A stretch of 64,000 bases of DNA from Nostoc sp. UHCC 0702 (GCA_017164015.1 CP071065.1:713409-777408); one strand, 5' to 3'; shown: positions 17,369 through 26,586, numbered from the stretch's first letter. A program made the numbers and translations. Notes: generated from the sequence alone by a model not told the origin.

Positions 17369-17536
17369 AGCAAAAGCCTTAGTGGTTAGGACATCAACAG
17401 ATGATAAAACCTAGACACAGACTTTTCACCCAGTCCCCAGTCCCCAATCCCCAATCCCCAATCCCCAGTCCCCAGTCCCCAATCCCCAATCCCCAGTCCC
17501 CAGTCCCCAATCCCCAATCCCCAATCCCCTGCTATA
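17366..17536. mobile_element. MITE-like element, family B (copy 1) with heptamer core
   Basis: Starts TATAGC and ends GCTATA. The left part (GTGGTTAGGACATCAACAGA, then GATGATAAAACCTAG) reappears inverted at 26793-26924. The rest is a tract of about 14 CCCCAGT/CCCCAAT heptamers (17431-17527). It has an ATG-started open frame that is repeat translation, not a gene. Confidence 0.6.
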
Positions 17537-17785
17537 CTGTGATTTCTGGCTGCTTGCTCATTTCTTCTGATTATAGTTTTACCAGCCCAATGAAATTTTT
17601 TTGAGGTTTTTGCATAAATTTTGAATTGATCCGCGATAGGTATCTTGAGGAGAAAACTAGCTTAGTTCTGGTTAAATCTTAGAGCAGAGCTTATCCCAAA
17701 ATCCTGTAAAAGGATTAATTTTTCTAGTGATTATTAATTGTTATCTAGCGTTAAATTTATCAAACTTCTTAATTCGTTGAGTACT

Positions 17786-17947
17786 ATGGCACAAGCAAAA
17801 GTGGAATTAATGAATGTTCAGTCTCAAACTGCTGAAGAAATATTAGGTGTTGATGAGTTTTACCTAGTTGGTTCGTTGGTATCTCGTCGGTGCATTGGTA
17901 GAAGACCGAAACACAAACACAATTTTGACAACTGTGAGATGAATTAG
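17786..17947 (+). CDS. Small hypothetical protein
   Basis: 53-aa frame starting MAQAKVELMNVQSQTAEEIL and containing GVDEFYLVGSLVSRR, a pattern like the first strands of small beta-sandwich proteins, followed by a basic, His-containing tail. It could be a complete small gene or the 5-prime remnant of a longer one. Support for expression is indirect: a clean terminator hairpin follows at 18076 on the same strand. Confidence 0.35.
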   Translation: MAQAKVELMNVQSQTAEEILGVDEFYLVGSLVSRRCIGRRPKHKHNFDNCEMN

Positions 17948-18075
17948 AGGCTGTCTCTCAATAAATGTAAATTGATACTGACCGAGAATTAGTCTTCAAT
18001 CAGGGGCGAAATAAAGAACAATCGACACCTACCGATTTGGTAATTAGGAAATTATTGTCTTATTCCATCCTCCTG

Positions 18076-18108
18076 AAAAACTCCATCCCTAAAAAGGTGG
18101 AGTTTTTT
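18076..18108 (+). terminator. Rho-independent terminator
   Basis: AAAAACTCCA (18076-18085) pairs with TGGAGTTTTT (18098-18107), and the T-run is part of the descending arm. It lies between the small ORF and the channel gene. Confidence 0.7.
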
Positions 18109-18216
18109 AATTATAAGTATCGTGTTTACAGCTACAGTTCTGTTCCAGAAATGTGAGCAACAATGATTGTAAATAACTCGAAATGCAGCCCTTGCTGTAA
18201 ATGATGCTGCTGTTTC

Positions 18217-19908
18217 ATGAAACCCCGAATAATTGTTTGTGGCTTAGGACGTACTGGATATAAAATCTTTCGTTTGTTGAGACAGCAGGGAGCAATTGTT
18301 GTTGGTATTCATCACCAACCTATCCCTGGTGAAGTAGCGGGAGATGTGATTGTTGGCGAATTACATGCAGCTGCTACCTTAACAGCAGCGTTAATTCAGG
18401 AGGCAGACACTTTAGTGATTGCTAGCTGTGATGATGCTGTGAATTTGTCGATTATGATGCAAGCACGGGTGCTAAATCCCCAAATTCGGATTATTAACCG
18501 TCTTTATAATACGAACTTGGGCGATCGCTTGGATCAAACTTTGCCAAACCATTTGAGTATGAGTGTTGTGGGTTTAGCAGCACCAGTATTTACATTTGTG
18601 GCGCTGGGAAACCAAGCAATTGGGCAAATCAAGTTATTTCAGCAGACTTGGCCTATCAAAGAAGAATATATAGATGAAAACCACCCTTGGCTGGGTTGTA
18701 AGCTGAGTGATTTGTGGGATGACACTTCACAGATGATGATTTATTACTTACCAGTGCAAGGTGAGATGGATTTAATATCTGCTGTGCTGTCTGGACAAGA
18801 GTTAAAATTAGGCGATCGCTTAATCATTGGTACTCAACCTCGCATCCGTCCCCCCCGCAGGTCATTAGCGAGAAAACTGCTGAAAATTTTTACCAGTCTC
18901 AGCCAGTTTCAACAACATGCTCAATCGGTGGTGTCAATGGCCATCGTGCTTCTGGCGATCGTTTTTCTGTCTACACTCACCTATGCTACTACTAAGCTCA
19001 ATATTTCTTTTGTCGATGCCTTATATTTTGCTGTAGGTATGATCACGGGAGCCGGCGGCAATGACAAGGTAGTAGAAAATGCTCCCGACAGTATTAAGTT
19101 ATTTACCATTGTGATTATGCTGATTGGGGCGGCAGTGATTGGTATTTGGTACGCAATGCTTACCGATTTTGTCTTAGGCAGTCGCTTCAAACAATTTTGG
19201 GATGCAGCACGTATTCCCCAGCGAAATCATTACATCGTCTGTGGCTTGAGTGGCATCGGTATCACAATTATTCAACAACTCCATGCTAGCGGACATGAAG
19301 TAGTAGTAATTGAAACAGACTCCAATAACAGATTTGTCAACTCTACTAGAGGATTGGGTATTCCAGTAATTCAAGGTGATGCCAGCTTCCGCACAATACT
19401 CAAAGCCAGCAATATCAACTCGGCTGCTGCGGTGCTTGCTGTCACCAACAACGATGCCACTAACTTAGAAATTGCCCTCAAAGCCAAAGGCTTAACACCA
19501 AGTATCCCGGTAATTGTCCACTATGCCGATCCTGATTTTGCTAGGATGGCGCAACAGTTATTTGACTTCGAGGCCGTACTCAGTCCCGCTGAACTTGCAG
19601 CACCAGCTTTCGCCGCCGCAGCACTTGGAGGTAGAATTCTCGGCAATGGCATCACAGCGGATAATCTTTGGGTAGCTTTTGCTACTAAAATTACACCATT
19701 ACATCCTTTCTGCGGACAGTGGGTGAAAGATGTAGCTATGTTGGCTGATTGTGTGCCTTTATACTTGGAAACTAATTACCAAACCCTCCACGGCTGGGAT
19801 TTACTAGAAACTATTCTCCGCAATGGCGATATTTTATACTTAACTATGTCTGCAACCAAATTATATCAGTTGTGGCACGACGAGCGATCGCAGGCGATCG
19901 TTAGTTAA
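18217..19908 (+). CDS. Potassium-channel-like protein with N- and C-terminal RCK (TrkA-N) domains
   Basis: 563-aa membrane protein. An N-terminal Rossmann RCK domain (IIVCGLGRTGYKIFRLL, residues about 3-130) is followed by a TrkA-C-like segment. Then comes an ion-channel unit with two helices (about 236-258 and 290-315) flanking a pore loop, and a second RCK domain (HYIVCGLSGIGITIIQQL, about 330-450) with a second C-terminal part. The selectivity position reads GMITGAGGND rather than TVGYG, so K+ selectivity is uncertain. It probably gates ion flow in response to NAD(H) or a nucleotide. Confidence 0.82.
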   Translation: MKPRIIVCGLGRTGYKIFRLLRQQGAIVVGIHHQPIPGEVAGDVIVGELHAAATLTAALIQEADTLVIASCDDAVNLSIMMQARVLNPQIRIINRLYNTNLGDRLDQTLPNHLSMSVVGLAAPVFTFVALGNQAIGQIKLFQQTWPIKEEYIDENHPWLGCKLSDLWDDTSQMMIYYLPVQGEMDLISAVLSGQELKLGDRLIIGTQPRIRPPRRSLARKLLKIFTSLSQFQQHAQSVVSMAIVLLAIVFLSTLTYATTKLNISFVDALYFAVGMITGAGGNDKVVENAPDSIKLFTIVIMLIGAAVIGIWYAMLTDFVLGSRFKQFWDAARIPQRNHYIVCGLSGIGITIIQQLHASGHEVVVIETDSNNRFVNSTRGLGIPVIQGDASFRTILKASNINSAAAVLAVTNNDATNLEIALKAKGLTPSIPVIVHYADPDFARMAQQLFDFEAVLSPAELAAPAFAAAALGGRILGNGITADNLWVAFATKITPLHPFCGQWVKDVAMLADCVPLYLETNYQTLHGWDLLETILRNGDILYLTMSATKLYQLWHDERSQAIVS

Positions 19909-19923
19909 TCTCACAAACCTATT

Positions 19924-20796
19924 TCAAAAGCTTTCCATCAATTCAACACACTTGTGCATTTGCTGGTGCATAGTCTCAGCATCAGCATGAAACCTCCGCC
20001 CATGACCTGGTAGCACCCACTCAAAAGAGTAATTAGCCAATTGCCGCATTGATTTAGTTTGTTCTGACCAGGAATACCAGCAGACATCGTGGAACGCCAC
20101 CAGCTGATGCAAACTTTCTGACCAAGCGAGATGGTCGCCAGTGAAGAGAAACTTATTCTTGTACAGTAAAACTGTATGTCCTTTGGTGTGACCAGGAACA
20201 GGAATAATTAGCAAATCTGGAGTCAGCGCAAATTCTTCTACACCAGTTAGCTGTATTTCCACATTGCGAGTACTGCCAGAAATATCATCAGCGTGGAGAA
20301 TGCGCTGACAATGGAAATGTTCGGCAAACTTTTGATGATCTGCCACATCATCTTGATGGGTTAAGTACATATAATGAATTCCACCCATCTCTTCTATACG
20401 CTTGACTAAAGGTGGCGTAAATCGGGGGGAATCAACTAAGATATTACCTTCCGCAAGTTGAATCAAATAACTAGCAGCACCATAAGATTTTTCTGAATGA
20501 TAGCCACAGTGATAAATATTTTCATCTACTAAAAGCGGAAAAGTTTGCTGAGCATCTTTGATATCGTGTGGTTTTTCAACTGTGCCAATGGAACTAGTAG
20601 GGCAAGCCAAAAGTGCTTGGAGTGCTGCTAATCTTTCTGTCTCATTCTCTGGTTGGTGAGATACTGCCGACTGTTCATCAACCCGATAAAAAACTTCGGG
20701 AGTCATCCAGCGACATGTATCACAATCAATACAAGTGGTATCTACATAAAAATCGCCATTGACGTTTTGGGTGCGACGAAGATTTAAATGAGCCAT
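19924..20796 (-). CDS. Ferredoxin-like domain fused to a metallo-beta-lactamase-fold hydrolase
   Basis: 290 aa. The N-terminal part (about 1-80) has CIDCDTCRWMTPEVF and a later Cys in ALLACPTSS, the Cys pattern of a single-cluster (4Fe-4S or 3Fe-4S) ferredoxin. The C-terminal part is an MBL fold with LTHQDDVADH (in place of THxHxDH), VPGHTKGHTVLLY, TGDHLAW and LPGHGRRFH. The first metal-site His is replaced by Asp (HQDDVADH). Such fusions are found in cyanobacteria and plants; the substrate is unknown, though redox or glyoxalase II-like chemistry is possible. Confidence 0.83.
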   Translation of the reverse strand: MAHLNLRRTQNVNGDFYVDTTCIDCDTCRWMTPEVFYRVDEQSAVSHQPENETERLAALQALLACPTSSIGTVEKPHDIKDAQQTFPLLVDENIYHCGYHSEKSYGAASYLIQLAEGNILVDSPRFTPPLVKRIEEMGGIHYMYLTHQDDVADHQKFAEHFHCQRILHADDISGSTRNVEIQLTGVEEFALTPDLLIIPVPGHTKGHTVLLYKNKFLFTGDHLAWSESLHQLVAFHDVCWYSWSEQTKSMRQLANYSFEWVLPGHGRRFHADAETMHQQMHKCVELMESF

Positions 20797-21055
20797 CTTA
20801 AACCTCTTTGAGCCTGGCTGCTTGCTGGGCGGGCAATAAACCCCTGTGTCACCACGCTAGCAAAAACAACTCTTGGCTATAGATGCCCCTAGATATAAAT
20901 CTCTGTAAAAAATCTCTGTAAAAAAATACAGAGATGACTGTTGACTGTCAACCGCCATCAGTCAACAGTCATCAGTCATCAATCAACATCTTCATGCTTT
21001 GCATACAGTGTAGGAGTATGTCACAGTTACAAGTATTGGAGCAGAAAGCCCACCA

Positions 21056-21259
21056 GCAACAGACTGAAAATTTTTGGATTTTCAGTCTGTTGCGTCCTTC
21101 AGGGGTGGGATGAATGTGTAGCACCTTTAGGTGCAGTCTCATTATTAGGCACCTGCAAAGAAAAAAATGTCCCACCGGATCATAAATATTTTGGACATAG
21201 TGTTGATATATTGGGGCTTTCGCCCCTTCGGGGCGAAAGCGACGGTGGGACATTTTTTT
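21056..21259. repeat. Cluster of strong inverted repeats left of tnpA
   Basis: Three perfect dyads. GCAACAGACTGAAAA (21056-21070) pairs with 21079-21093. A 17-bp arm of seven A then TGTCCCACCG (21161-21177) pairs with 21243-21259. Inside the latter, GCTTTCGCCC (21216-21225) pairs with GGGCGAAAGC (21231-21240) with a CTTCG loop. They may form the left end of the IS605-type element, a bidirectional terminator, or a separate palindromic repeat. Confidence 0.6.
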
Positions 21260-21272
21260 TATTGGAACTCCC

Positions 21273-21668
21273 TTAGCGAGTTTTTTGATTAGCAATATAC
21301 TTTTTGATTGTCTCACTTGAAGCATCCCCAGCCGTTCCACAAAAATAACTTCTTGTCCACATTGAGGGCAATCTTAATAAATGTGGAAACTCTTGCCTTA
21401 GTATCCTGGATGTATATCCCTTCAATCTAAACATAATTTGGTCTGGAGCTAAGGTCGGAGGACAGCTAACAAAAAGATGTACATGGTCTTCGATAATTTC
21501 AAGAGCTAGAATCTCACACTCTAGCTCTTTTGTTTTTTCATAAAGCAATTCCTCAAGCCTGATAGCGACATTTCCAACTAATACTTTTTTGCGTCTTTTT
21601 GGTATCCACACGAAATGGTAATTAATCAGAGTGACTGATGTTGTCTTGTGCCTGTATTTTCCTGGCAT
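21273..21668 (-). CDS. tnpA: IS200/IS605 TnpA Y1 HUH transposase
   Basis: 131-aa single-strand transposase. The metal-binding HUH motif is His62-Val-His64 (DHVHLFVSCP) and the nucleophile is Tyr124 (IKKYIANQ). FVWIPKRRKKVL and the PSMWTRSYFCGTAG segment are also family hallmarks. It cuts and rejoins single-stranded DNA at hairpin-marked ends. The length is typical and there is no frameshift. Confidence 0.95.
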   Translation of the reverse strand: MPGKYRHKTTSVTLINYHFVWIPKRRKKVLVGNVAIRLEELLYEKTKELECEILALEIIEDHVHLFVSCPPTLAPDQIMFRLKGYTSRILRQEFPHLLRLPSMWTRSYFCGTAGDASSETIKKYIANQKTR

Positions 21669-21762
21669 ATGTAAACTTTATATAAATCTATGGTCAATAG
21701 GTCGTACCTATTGAGGATATGACACTAGAATAAAGAAAAGCATCTAATCAGGTCTAAATATT

Positions 21763-21990
21763 ATGCTTGCAGGTAAAAGTCCTATCAAGAGCTACAAGAA
21801 TAATGATGTTAAAGAAAGTGAATCCGTCAAAATAAGAGGCAAGTGGCTTTATGCGGTTCGCAACCAAGGTGAAGCACTTAATCTACTGGGTAAATACTCA
21901 GTTCATGAATTAGGTTGGGGTTCTAGTTATTATGATTGCGATAGTTTTACAGCCCAAGAGAAAGCGTTACTAAAACAGACAATTAAATAA
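21763..21990 (+). CDS. Small unidentified ORF inside the IS605-type element
   Basis: 75-aa frame, MLAGKSPIKSYKNNDVKESE ..., containing IRGKWLYAVRNQGEALNLLG and SVHELGWGSSYYDCDSFT and ending in FTAQEKALLKQTIK. It lies between tnpA and tnpB on the tnpB strand, 33 bp before tnpB, so it would be co-transcribed. I do not recognise it. It does not resemble TnpA, TnpB or an RHH protein. Aromatic-rich composition suggests a small folded domain. It may be a passenger or accessory gene. Confidence 0.5.
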   Translation: MLAGKSPIKSYKNNDVKESESVKIRGKWLYAVRNQGEALNLLGKYSVHELGWGSSYYDCDSFTAQEKALLKQTIK

Positions 21991-22023
21991 TTTAATTACA
22001 GTAGAGATTATTAGGTTAAGCCC

Positions 22024-23202
22024 ATGCTGGTCTTAGAAGCTAAGTTAAAAGGTAAACAAAGTCAGTACCATTTAATAGATGAAGCTCTTAGAACTGCTTT
22101 ATTTATCCGCAACAAAGCTCTCAGACATTGGATGGACAATAGAGATATTGGCAAGAACGAACTGCAAAAACTTTGTGCTGTTTTAGCTAAAGAGTTTGAT
22201 TTTGCAGACAAACTTAACTCTATGGCTCGTCAAGCTTCTGCTGATAGGGCATGGCTTGCAATTAAACGTTTTTACGATAATTGCAAAGCTAAGAAACTGG
22301 GCAATCAGGGATTTCCTAAATTTAAAAAACGTGGACATTCTGTAGAGTACAAAACGTCAGGATGGAAACTTTCTCTTGACAAAAAATACATTTCATTTAG
22401 TGATGGGTTTAATATCGGTAGGCTGAAATTAATTGGTACTCGTGACTTAAGTTTCTACTCTATCAAACAGATTAAGCGAGTCAGAATAGTTAAACGTGCT
22501 GACGGTTATTTTTGTCAATTTTGTGTTGATGTTGAACGCACAGAACAGCATCAACACAATGGTAAACAAGTAGGAATTGATGTAGGACTCGAATTTTTAT
22601 ACACTGATTCTGATGGTAAGACAGTTGAAAATCCCAGGCTATTACGTAAGTCTCAGAAGTCTTTGAAACGCAAACAGCGCAAAGCTTCTAAATGTAAAAA
22701 AGGTTCTTATAATCGCCGCAAAGCTGTTAAAAAACTAGCTAAAAAGCACCTCAAGGTAAGTAGACAGAGGAAAGATTTTGCTGTTAAGACCGCGAGAACT
22801 CTAGTCCAGTCAAACGACTTGGTAGTTTATGAGGACTTGCAGGTGCGAAATATGGTTAAGAACCATCATTTAGCTAAATCTATCAGTGACGCTTCCTGGT
22901 CATTGTTCACTGATTGGGTGGACTACTATGCCAAAGTTTTTGGCACTTGGGCAATAGCAGTTGCACCTCACTACACATCTCAAGATTGCTCTGTTTGTGG
23001 AACACGAATAAAAAAATCTTTGTCCACTCGCACCCACAAATGCCATTCTTGCGGAACAGTGATGCACCGCGACCACAACGCAGCTAAACAAATATTAGCC
23101 AAGGGGATTAAAAATACGGGAGGGCATCCCGAAATCAACGCTTCTGGACAGAACAACCTCTATCTAGGTGGGGAAACTCCTCTAGACAAGTTGACTGGTT
23201 GA
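22024..23202 (+). CDS. tnpB: TnpB RNA-guided nuclease (IS605/IS1341 family)
   Basis: 392-aa RuvC-type nuclease ancestral to Cas12. The catalytic triad is complete: Asp186 in GIDVGLEF, Glu270 in VVYEDLQVRNM and Asp350 in MHRDHNAAKQIL. A zinc ribbon has CSVCG and CHSCG. The N terminus (LVLEAKLKGKQSQYHLIDEA) carries the helical guide-RNA-binding region. Its guide RNA should be encoded over the gene end and the right-end hairpin. TnpB cuts the donor joint after excision and so helps keep the element. Confidence 0.95.
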   Translation: MLVLEAKLKGKQSQYHLIDEALRTALFIRNKALRHWMDNRDIGKNELQKLCAVLAKEFDFADKLNSMARQASADRAWLAIKRFYDNCKAKKLGNQGFPKFKKRGHSVEYKTSGWKLSLDKKYISFSDGFNIGRLKLIGTRDLSFYSIKQIKRVRIVKRADGYFCQFCVDVERTEQHQHNGKQVGIDVGLEFLYTDSDGKTVENPRLLRKSQKSLKRKQRKASKCKKGSYNRRKAVKKLAKKHLKVSRQRKDFAVKTARTLVQSNDLVVYEDLQVRNMVKNHHLAKSISDASWSLFTDWVDYYAKVFGTWAIAVAPHYTSQDCSVCGTRIKKSLSTRTHKCHSCGTVMHRDHNAAKQILAKGIKNTGGHPEINASGQNNLYLGGETPLDKLTG

Positions 23203-23240
23203 AAGAAGAATCCCACACCTTCAAGGTGTGGGAGTGTCAA
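23203..23240 (+). repeat. IS605 right-end hairpin
   Basis: CCCACACCTT (23212-23221) pairs with AAGGTGTGGG (23222-23232 region), followed by AGTGTCAA. The same GAATCC-hairpin-GAGTGTCAA end closes the relic at 11976 and, inverted, the fragment at 62391. Confidence 0.8.
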
Positions 23241-23251
23241 CCAACTATTAA

Positions 23252-24373
23252 TTAACCCCCAAAACCAGGAATTAAACGCTTCAGGGCACGTCCGGCAACA
23301 TCACCATAGCGCAGTTCGCCACACAGAATCTTACCCATGATTTGGGCACCAGAGGGGCGCTTCACACCAACTTTGTAGCCAATACCAGGAAAGCGATAGA
23401 ATGCTTGAGCTAATTTTTGCGCCCAAGCCATATCAGCACCCCATTGTTCGTTCATGGCTTCGGTGTATTGTTCTAAAGCATTGATGTCACCAGCAAGCGC
23501 CTGATTAATAGCTCCTGCTGCTAGTAAACCACTAAAAATTGAGGGACGAATGCCTTCTGCTGTCATGGGATCAACTACGCAAGCGGCTTCCCCAGCTAAA
23601 ACAGCATTTTGGGTATGCAGCTTTTGATTGCCATCCCAAATACAAAGGGGATGACCATATTGCTTGCTAATTGTCAAGTCTAAATTAAAGGATTTGGCAT
23701 ACTCATCCAAAATTTTCTTGAAGTCTTGGCGTTCACCACCAATGAATGTACCGACACCAATTGAATAACCATCAGCTTTGGGAAAGTTCCAGATGTAGCC
23801 GTTTTTCACCAAGCCGAACTCGAAGTGAATTGTGGATTTATTTTCTACATTGGCAGCAATTTCTGCCTCTAAAGCTCCTGCTAGGCGGCGTTTACGTTCT
23901 GTGAAGCCTAGCCATTTTGCCATTGGGCCTTTGGCACCGTCAGCCGCAATTATGTAGCGACTTGTAACTGTACCATTGGCTGTGTTCACTTGCCAATAAT
24001 CAGTTTTAAACTCAATTCCTGTAACTTCTGTATGATCGCGTAATTCCGCTCCTTGTTTCTGGGCTTGCTGCACCAGGAAATGGTCAAAAATATCTCGCCG
24101 CACCATCCAGACTGGTTCTTTTGTGGCAATTTTTGCTTCTACAGGGTCGTCTAATTTCCAGGTGAAGCGTAGAGAGTCTGCCCTGGAAGAAATAGCTGGG
24201 CTAAAGTCAAAGTCAAACCATTGAGCGATCGCTGGTGACACACCACCCCCACATGGTTTATATCTTGGTAGGGATTCTTTTTCTAAAACTAATACTGAAT
24301 GACCTTTCTTCGCTAAGTGATATGCTGCTGTTCCCCCAGCTGGGCCTGCACCGACGATGATAGTATCGTACAT
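23252..24373 (-). CDS. Geranylgeranyl reductase family FAD protein
   Basis: 373-aa flavoprotein. The N-terminal FAD motif is VGAGPAGGTAAYHLAKKG, followed by LEKESLPRYKPCGGGVSP, AADGAKGPMAKWLG and the second FAD site AVLAGEAACVVDPMTAEGIRP. The family reduces geranylgeranyl groups of chlorophyll or archaeal-type lipids. The canonical cyanobacterial ChlP is a related but distinct, longer protein, so this may reduce another isoprenoid. ATG 24373 (MYDTIIVG) is preferred to the frame opening eight codons upstream. Confidence 0.85.
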   Translation of the reverse strand: MYDTIIVGAGPAGGTAAYHLAKKGHSVLVLEKESLPRYKPCGGGVSPAIAQWFDFDFSPAISSRADSLRFTWKLDDPVEAKIATKEPVWMVRRDIFDHFLVQQAQKQGAELRDHTEVTGIEFKTDYWQVNTANGTVTSRYIIAADGAKGPMAKWLGFTERKRRLAGALEAEIAANVENKSTIHFEFGLVKNGYIWNFPKADGYSIGVGTFIGGERQDFKKILDEYAKSFNLDLTISKQYGHPLCIWDGNQKLHTQNAVLAGEAACVVDPMTAEGIRPSIFSGLLAAGAINQALAGDINALEQYTEAMNEQWGADMAWAQKLAQAFYRFPGIGYKVGVKRPSGAQIMGKILCGELRYGDVAGRALKRLIPGFGG

Positions 24374-24379
24374 ATTACT

Positions 24380-24682
24380 GAATTTTTGTCTACACAAATT
24401 ACAAATTATTTACTAATTATTTAGATAATTTTATAAGTTTTTAGTAAATATCTAAGGGACTTGCAGAAAATAAATCATTTTGGTTGGAGTTGTTGAACGC
24501 CAGTCGCCTCAAGTCGGGAAACCCGCCCACGGCGCTGGCTCCTGTTGACTGTTGACTGTTGACTTGTTTTTGCAGCATCAAATGAAATATGAAGGCTAAA
24601 GAATTGATACATCATTCTTCAACCTTCATACTTGACTTTACTTACCCTTCAGTAACGCTAAGCAAAGGGCGTCTACATCCTC
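24380..24682. other. Intergenic region between geranylgeranyl reductase and frr
   Basis: Contains a dispersed GC-rich segment (near 24500-24540, GCCAGTCGCCTCAAGTCGGG), a short TTGACTG heptamer tract (24543-24562) and AT-rich DNA. No gene or clear terminator was recognised. Confidence 0.5.
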
Positions 24683-25231
24683 TTAGACAGTGCTGATGTC
24701 TTTTTCTTTTTCTGCCAATAGTTCGTCTATTCTTGCAGTGTACTTGTTTGTCAGTTTTTGCAATTTGTCTTGTTGGTCTTTCGATTCATCTTCAGATATT
24801 TCCGAGGCTTTCTCTTGTTTGCGAATTGAATCTATGACATCACGGCGGATGTTGCGAATCGCAACGCGACCTTCTTCAGCATACTTGGCAGCAATTTTGA
24901 CTAGTTCTTTACGGCGATCGCTTGTTAAAGGCGGAATATTTAGCCGAATCACAGAACCGTCGTTGCTTGGTGTTAAACCCACATCTGAAAGAGAAATCGC
25001 CTTCTCAACAATGTTGAGGCTGCTGCGATCGTAGGGTTGAATCAAAATCGTCGTGGCGTCTGGGGTGTTGATATTTGCCAAGGATTTCAAAGGTGTGGGT
25101 GAACCGTAGTAATCCACCTGTACTTTATCTAGTAAACTCGCATTGGCGCGACCAGTGCGAATTGTGTTAAAAGCTCGTTGAGTTGACTCAACGGTTTTTT
25201 GCATCGTACTTTCAGCTTCAGCTAATTTCAC
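24683..25231 (-). CDS. frr: Ribosome recycling factor
   Basis: 182-aa [56 protein letters not shown] and the C-terminal three-helix-bundle segment [17 protein letters not shown]. It splits post-termination ribosomes with EF-G. I set the start at GTG 25231, which gives the standard family length and has GGGAGG just upstream; a longer frame to 25276 exists. It overlaps the end of pyrH by 14 bp, the conserved pyrH-frr operon. Confidence 0.95.
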   Translation of the reverse strand: MKLAEAESTMQKTVESTQRAFNTIRTGRANASLLDKVQVDYYGSPTPLKSLANINTPDATTILIQPYDRSSLNIVEKAISLSDVGLTPSNDGSVIRLNIPPLTSDRRKELVKIAAKYAEEGRVAIRNIRRDVIDSIRKQEKASEISEDESKDQQDKLQKLTNKYTARIDELLAEKEKDISTV

Positions 25232-25946
25232 AAGAACCTCCCACAAAGGTGCCGATGGATTCTCCCATGACTGCACGGTGGATATTACCTCTCACCGTAA
25301 GGTTAAATACCAGAATTGGGATATTATTTTCTTTACACAAGGCAATCGCTGTACTATCCATCACCCGCAAATCTTTGGCTAAAACATGCGCGTAGGTGAG
25401 GCTGGTGTAGCGTTTGGCGTTAGGGTATATATGAGGGTCAGCATCGTACACTCCGTCTACCTTGGTGGCTTTAAAAATCACTTCGGCATCAATTTCTGCG
25501 GCTCTTAATGCCGCAGTGGTGTCAGTTGTAAAGAAGGGATTTCCAGAACCTGCACCAAAAATTACCACCCGTCCTTTTTCTAGATGACGGATGGCGCGAC
25601 GACGGATATACGGTTCCGCTAATTCTTGCATAGCGATCGCTGTCTGCACCCGTGTCTGTACCCCTATTCGCTCTAGTGAATCTTGTAGCGTCATGGCGTT
25701 CATTACCGTGGCAATCATCCCTATGTAGTCAGCGGCTGCCCTATCCATCCCCGCCGACGCAGCTTTGACGCCTCGAAAAATATTGCCGCCGCCAACGACG
25801 ATGGCGATTTGAACGCCTGTGGCTACTACCTCTGCTACCTCTTGTGCTATCTCTTTGACCACTTCTGGATCAATGCCATAGCCCATGTTGCCCATTAAGG
25901 CTTCACCGCTCAGTTTAAGTAAAACCCGTCGGTAATTCGTTCCCAT
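25218..25946 (-). CDS. pyrH: UMP kinase
   Basis: 242-aa amino-acid-kinase-fold protein: [47 protein letters not shown] and the uridine-site region [19 protein letters not shown]. It phosphorylates UMP to UDP with ATP. ATG 25946 ([10 protein letters not shown]) is chosen over a start 13 codons upstream. It is first gene of the pyrH-frr pair. Confidence 0.96.
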   Translation of the reverse strand: MGTNYRRVLLKLSGEALMGNMGYGIDPEVVKEIAQEVAEVVATGVQIAIVVGGGNIFRGVKAASAGMDRAAADYIGMIATVMNAMTLQDSLERIGVQTRVQTAIAMQELAEPYIRRRAIRHLEKGRVVIFGAGSGNPFFTTDTTAALRAAEIDAEVIFKATKVDGVYDADPHIYPNAKRYTSLTYAHVLAKDLRVMDSTAIALCKENNIPILVFNLTVRGNIHRAVMGESIGTFVGGSCEIS

Positions 25947-26016
25947 GAAGTTACGCTTTATCAAAAAAGTTGCAATTGCCTCCAATTTAAGATAGCAGTA
26001 CAGTGCCTATCTATGT

Positions 26017-26571
26017 CTAGTTCCGCCAAATCAATGAAGTACCTACTGGTTCTGTTTCTGGAAGGATAATTGCTTGATTTTTAAACAGAGAGGCGATCGC
26101 ATTTCTCAAATATTCCTCTCCTACAAATGATGCTTCCTGAGGATGATTATCAATTTGACCTTTATAGCGCAATATCCCATCATTATCTATTAAAAAAGCC
26201 ATTGGCGTTTTACTAGCACCAAAGCTTTTAGTCACATCTTGCGTTGAATCCCATAAGTAGGGAAAATTCAACTGATGATCTTGAGCAAAAGCTTTCATCT
26301 CTTCAAAAATTTCTCTAGGATGCTCAGTAGCATGACTGCCATTCATGCCGATGAGTGTAAAGCCGTTTGGAGCAAATTCGGCTTGAATGCTTTTTAGCCT
26401 ATCTAGATATAAGTTTACATAAGGACAGTGGTTGCACATAAAAATGACGCCAACTGCACGGAACTTCTCTAGATAACGGCTAAGATGGTGTACTTGATTG
26501 TCAATTCCTGGTAGTTCAAAATCTGGTGCGTAGTTACCAACGGAAGTATAAACAGTTTCTAATATAGTCAT
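26017..26571 (-). CDS. Thioredoxin-family (redoxin/AhpC-TSA type) protein
   Basis: 184-aa thioredoxin-fold protein with APDFELPGIDNQVHHLSRYL and a CxxC active site in FMCNHCPYVNLYLDRL, then FPYLWDSTQDVTKSFGAS, the cis-proline strand TPMAFLIDNDG and LRYKGQIDN. It is of the redoxin type common in cyanobacteria, probably a cytoplasmic thiol reductase or peroxidase; the substrate is unknown. ATG 26571 (MTILETVY) is preferred to one five codons upstream. Confidence 0.85.
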   Translation of the reverse strand: MTILETVYTSVGNYAPDFELPGIDNQVHHLSRYLEKFRAVGVIFMCNHCPYVNLYLDRLKSIQAEFAPNGFTLIGMNGSHATEHPREIFEEMKAFAQDHQLNFPYLWDSTQDVTKSFGASKTPMAFLIDNDGILRYKGQIDNHPQEASFVGEEYLRNAIASLFKNQAIILPETEPVGTSLIWRN

Positions 26572-26586
26572 CTTATTTGGCCGCAA

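Larger units (their letters stand above)
21200..23240 (+). mobile_element. IS200/IS605-family insertion sequence (IS605 type)
   Basis: Divergent tnpA (minus strand) and tnpB (plus strand) plus a right-end hairpin CCCACACCTT/AAGGTGTGGG ending GGGAGTGTCAA at 23240. Both genes look intact, so the copy may be active. The left end was not located; the UUCG-type hairpin at 21216-21240 is the best candidate. As expected for this single-strand transposing family there are no terminal inverted repeats or target duplication. Confidence 0.85.

Noticed and set aside
17401..17604. 67-codon ORF with [10 protein letters not shown] repeats
   Set aside because: Translation of the CCCCAGT/CCCCAAT heptamer tract of MITE B; no conserved part.
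20941..21340. Open frames on both strands beside tnpA
   Set aside because: They run through the hairpin cluster and its palindromic arms; no protein-like sequence.
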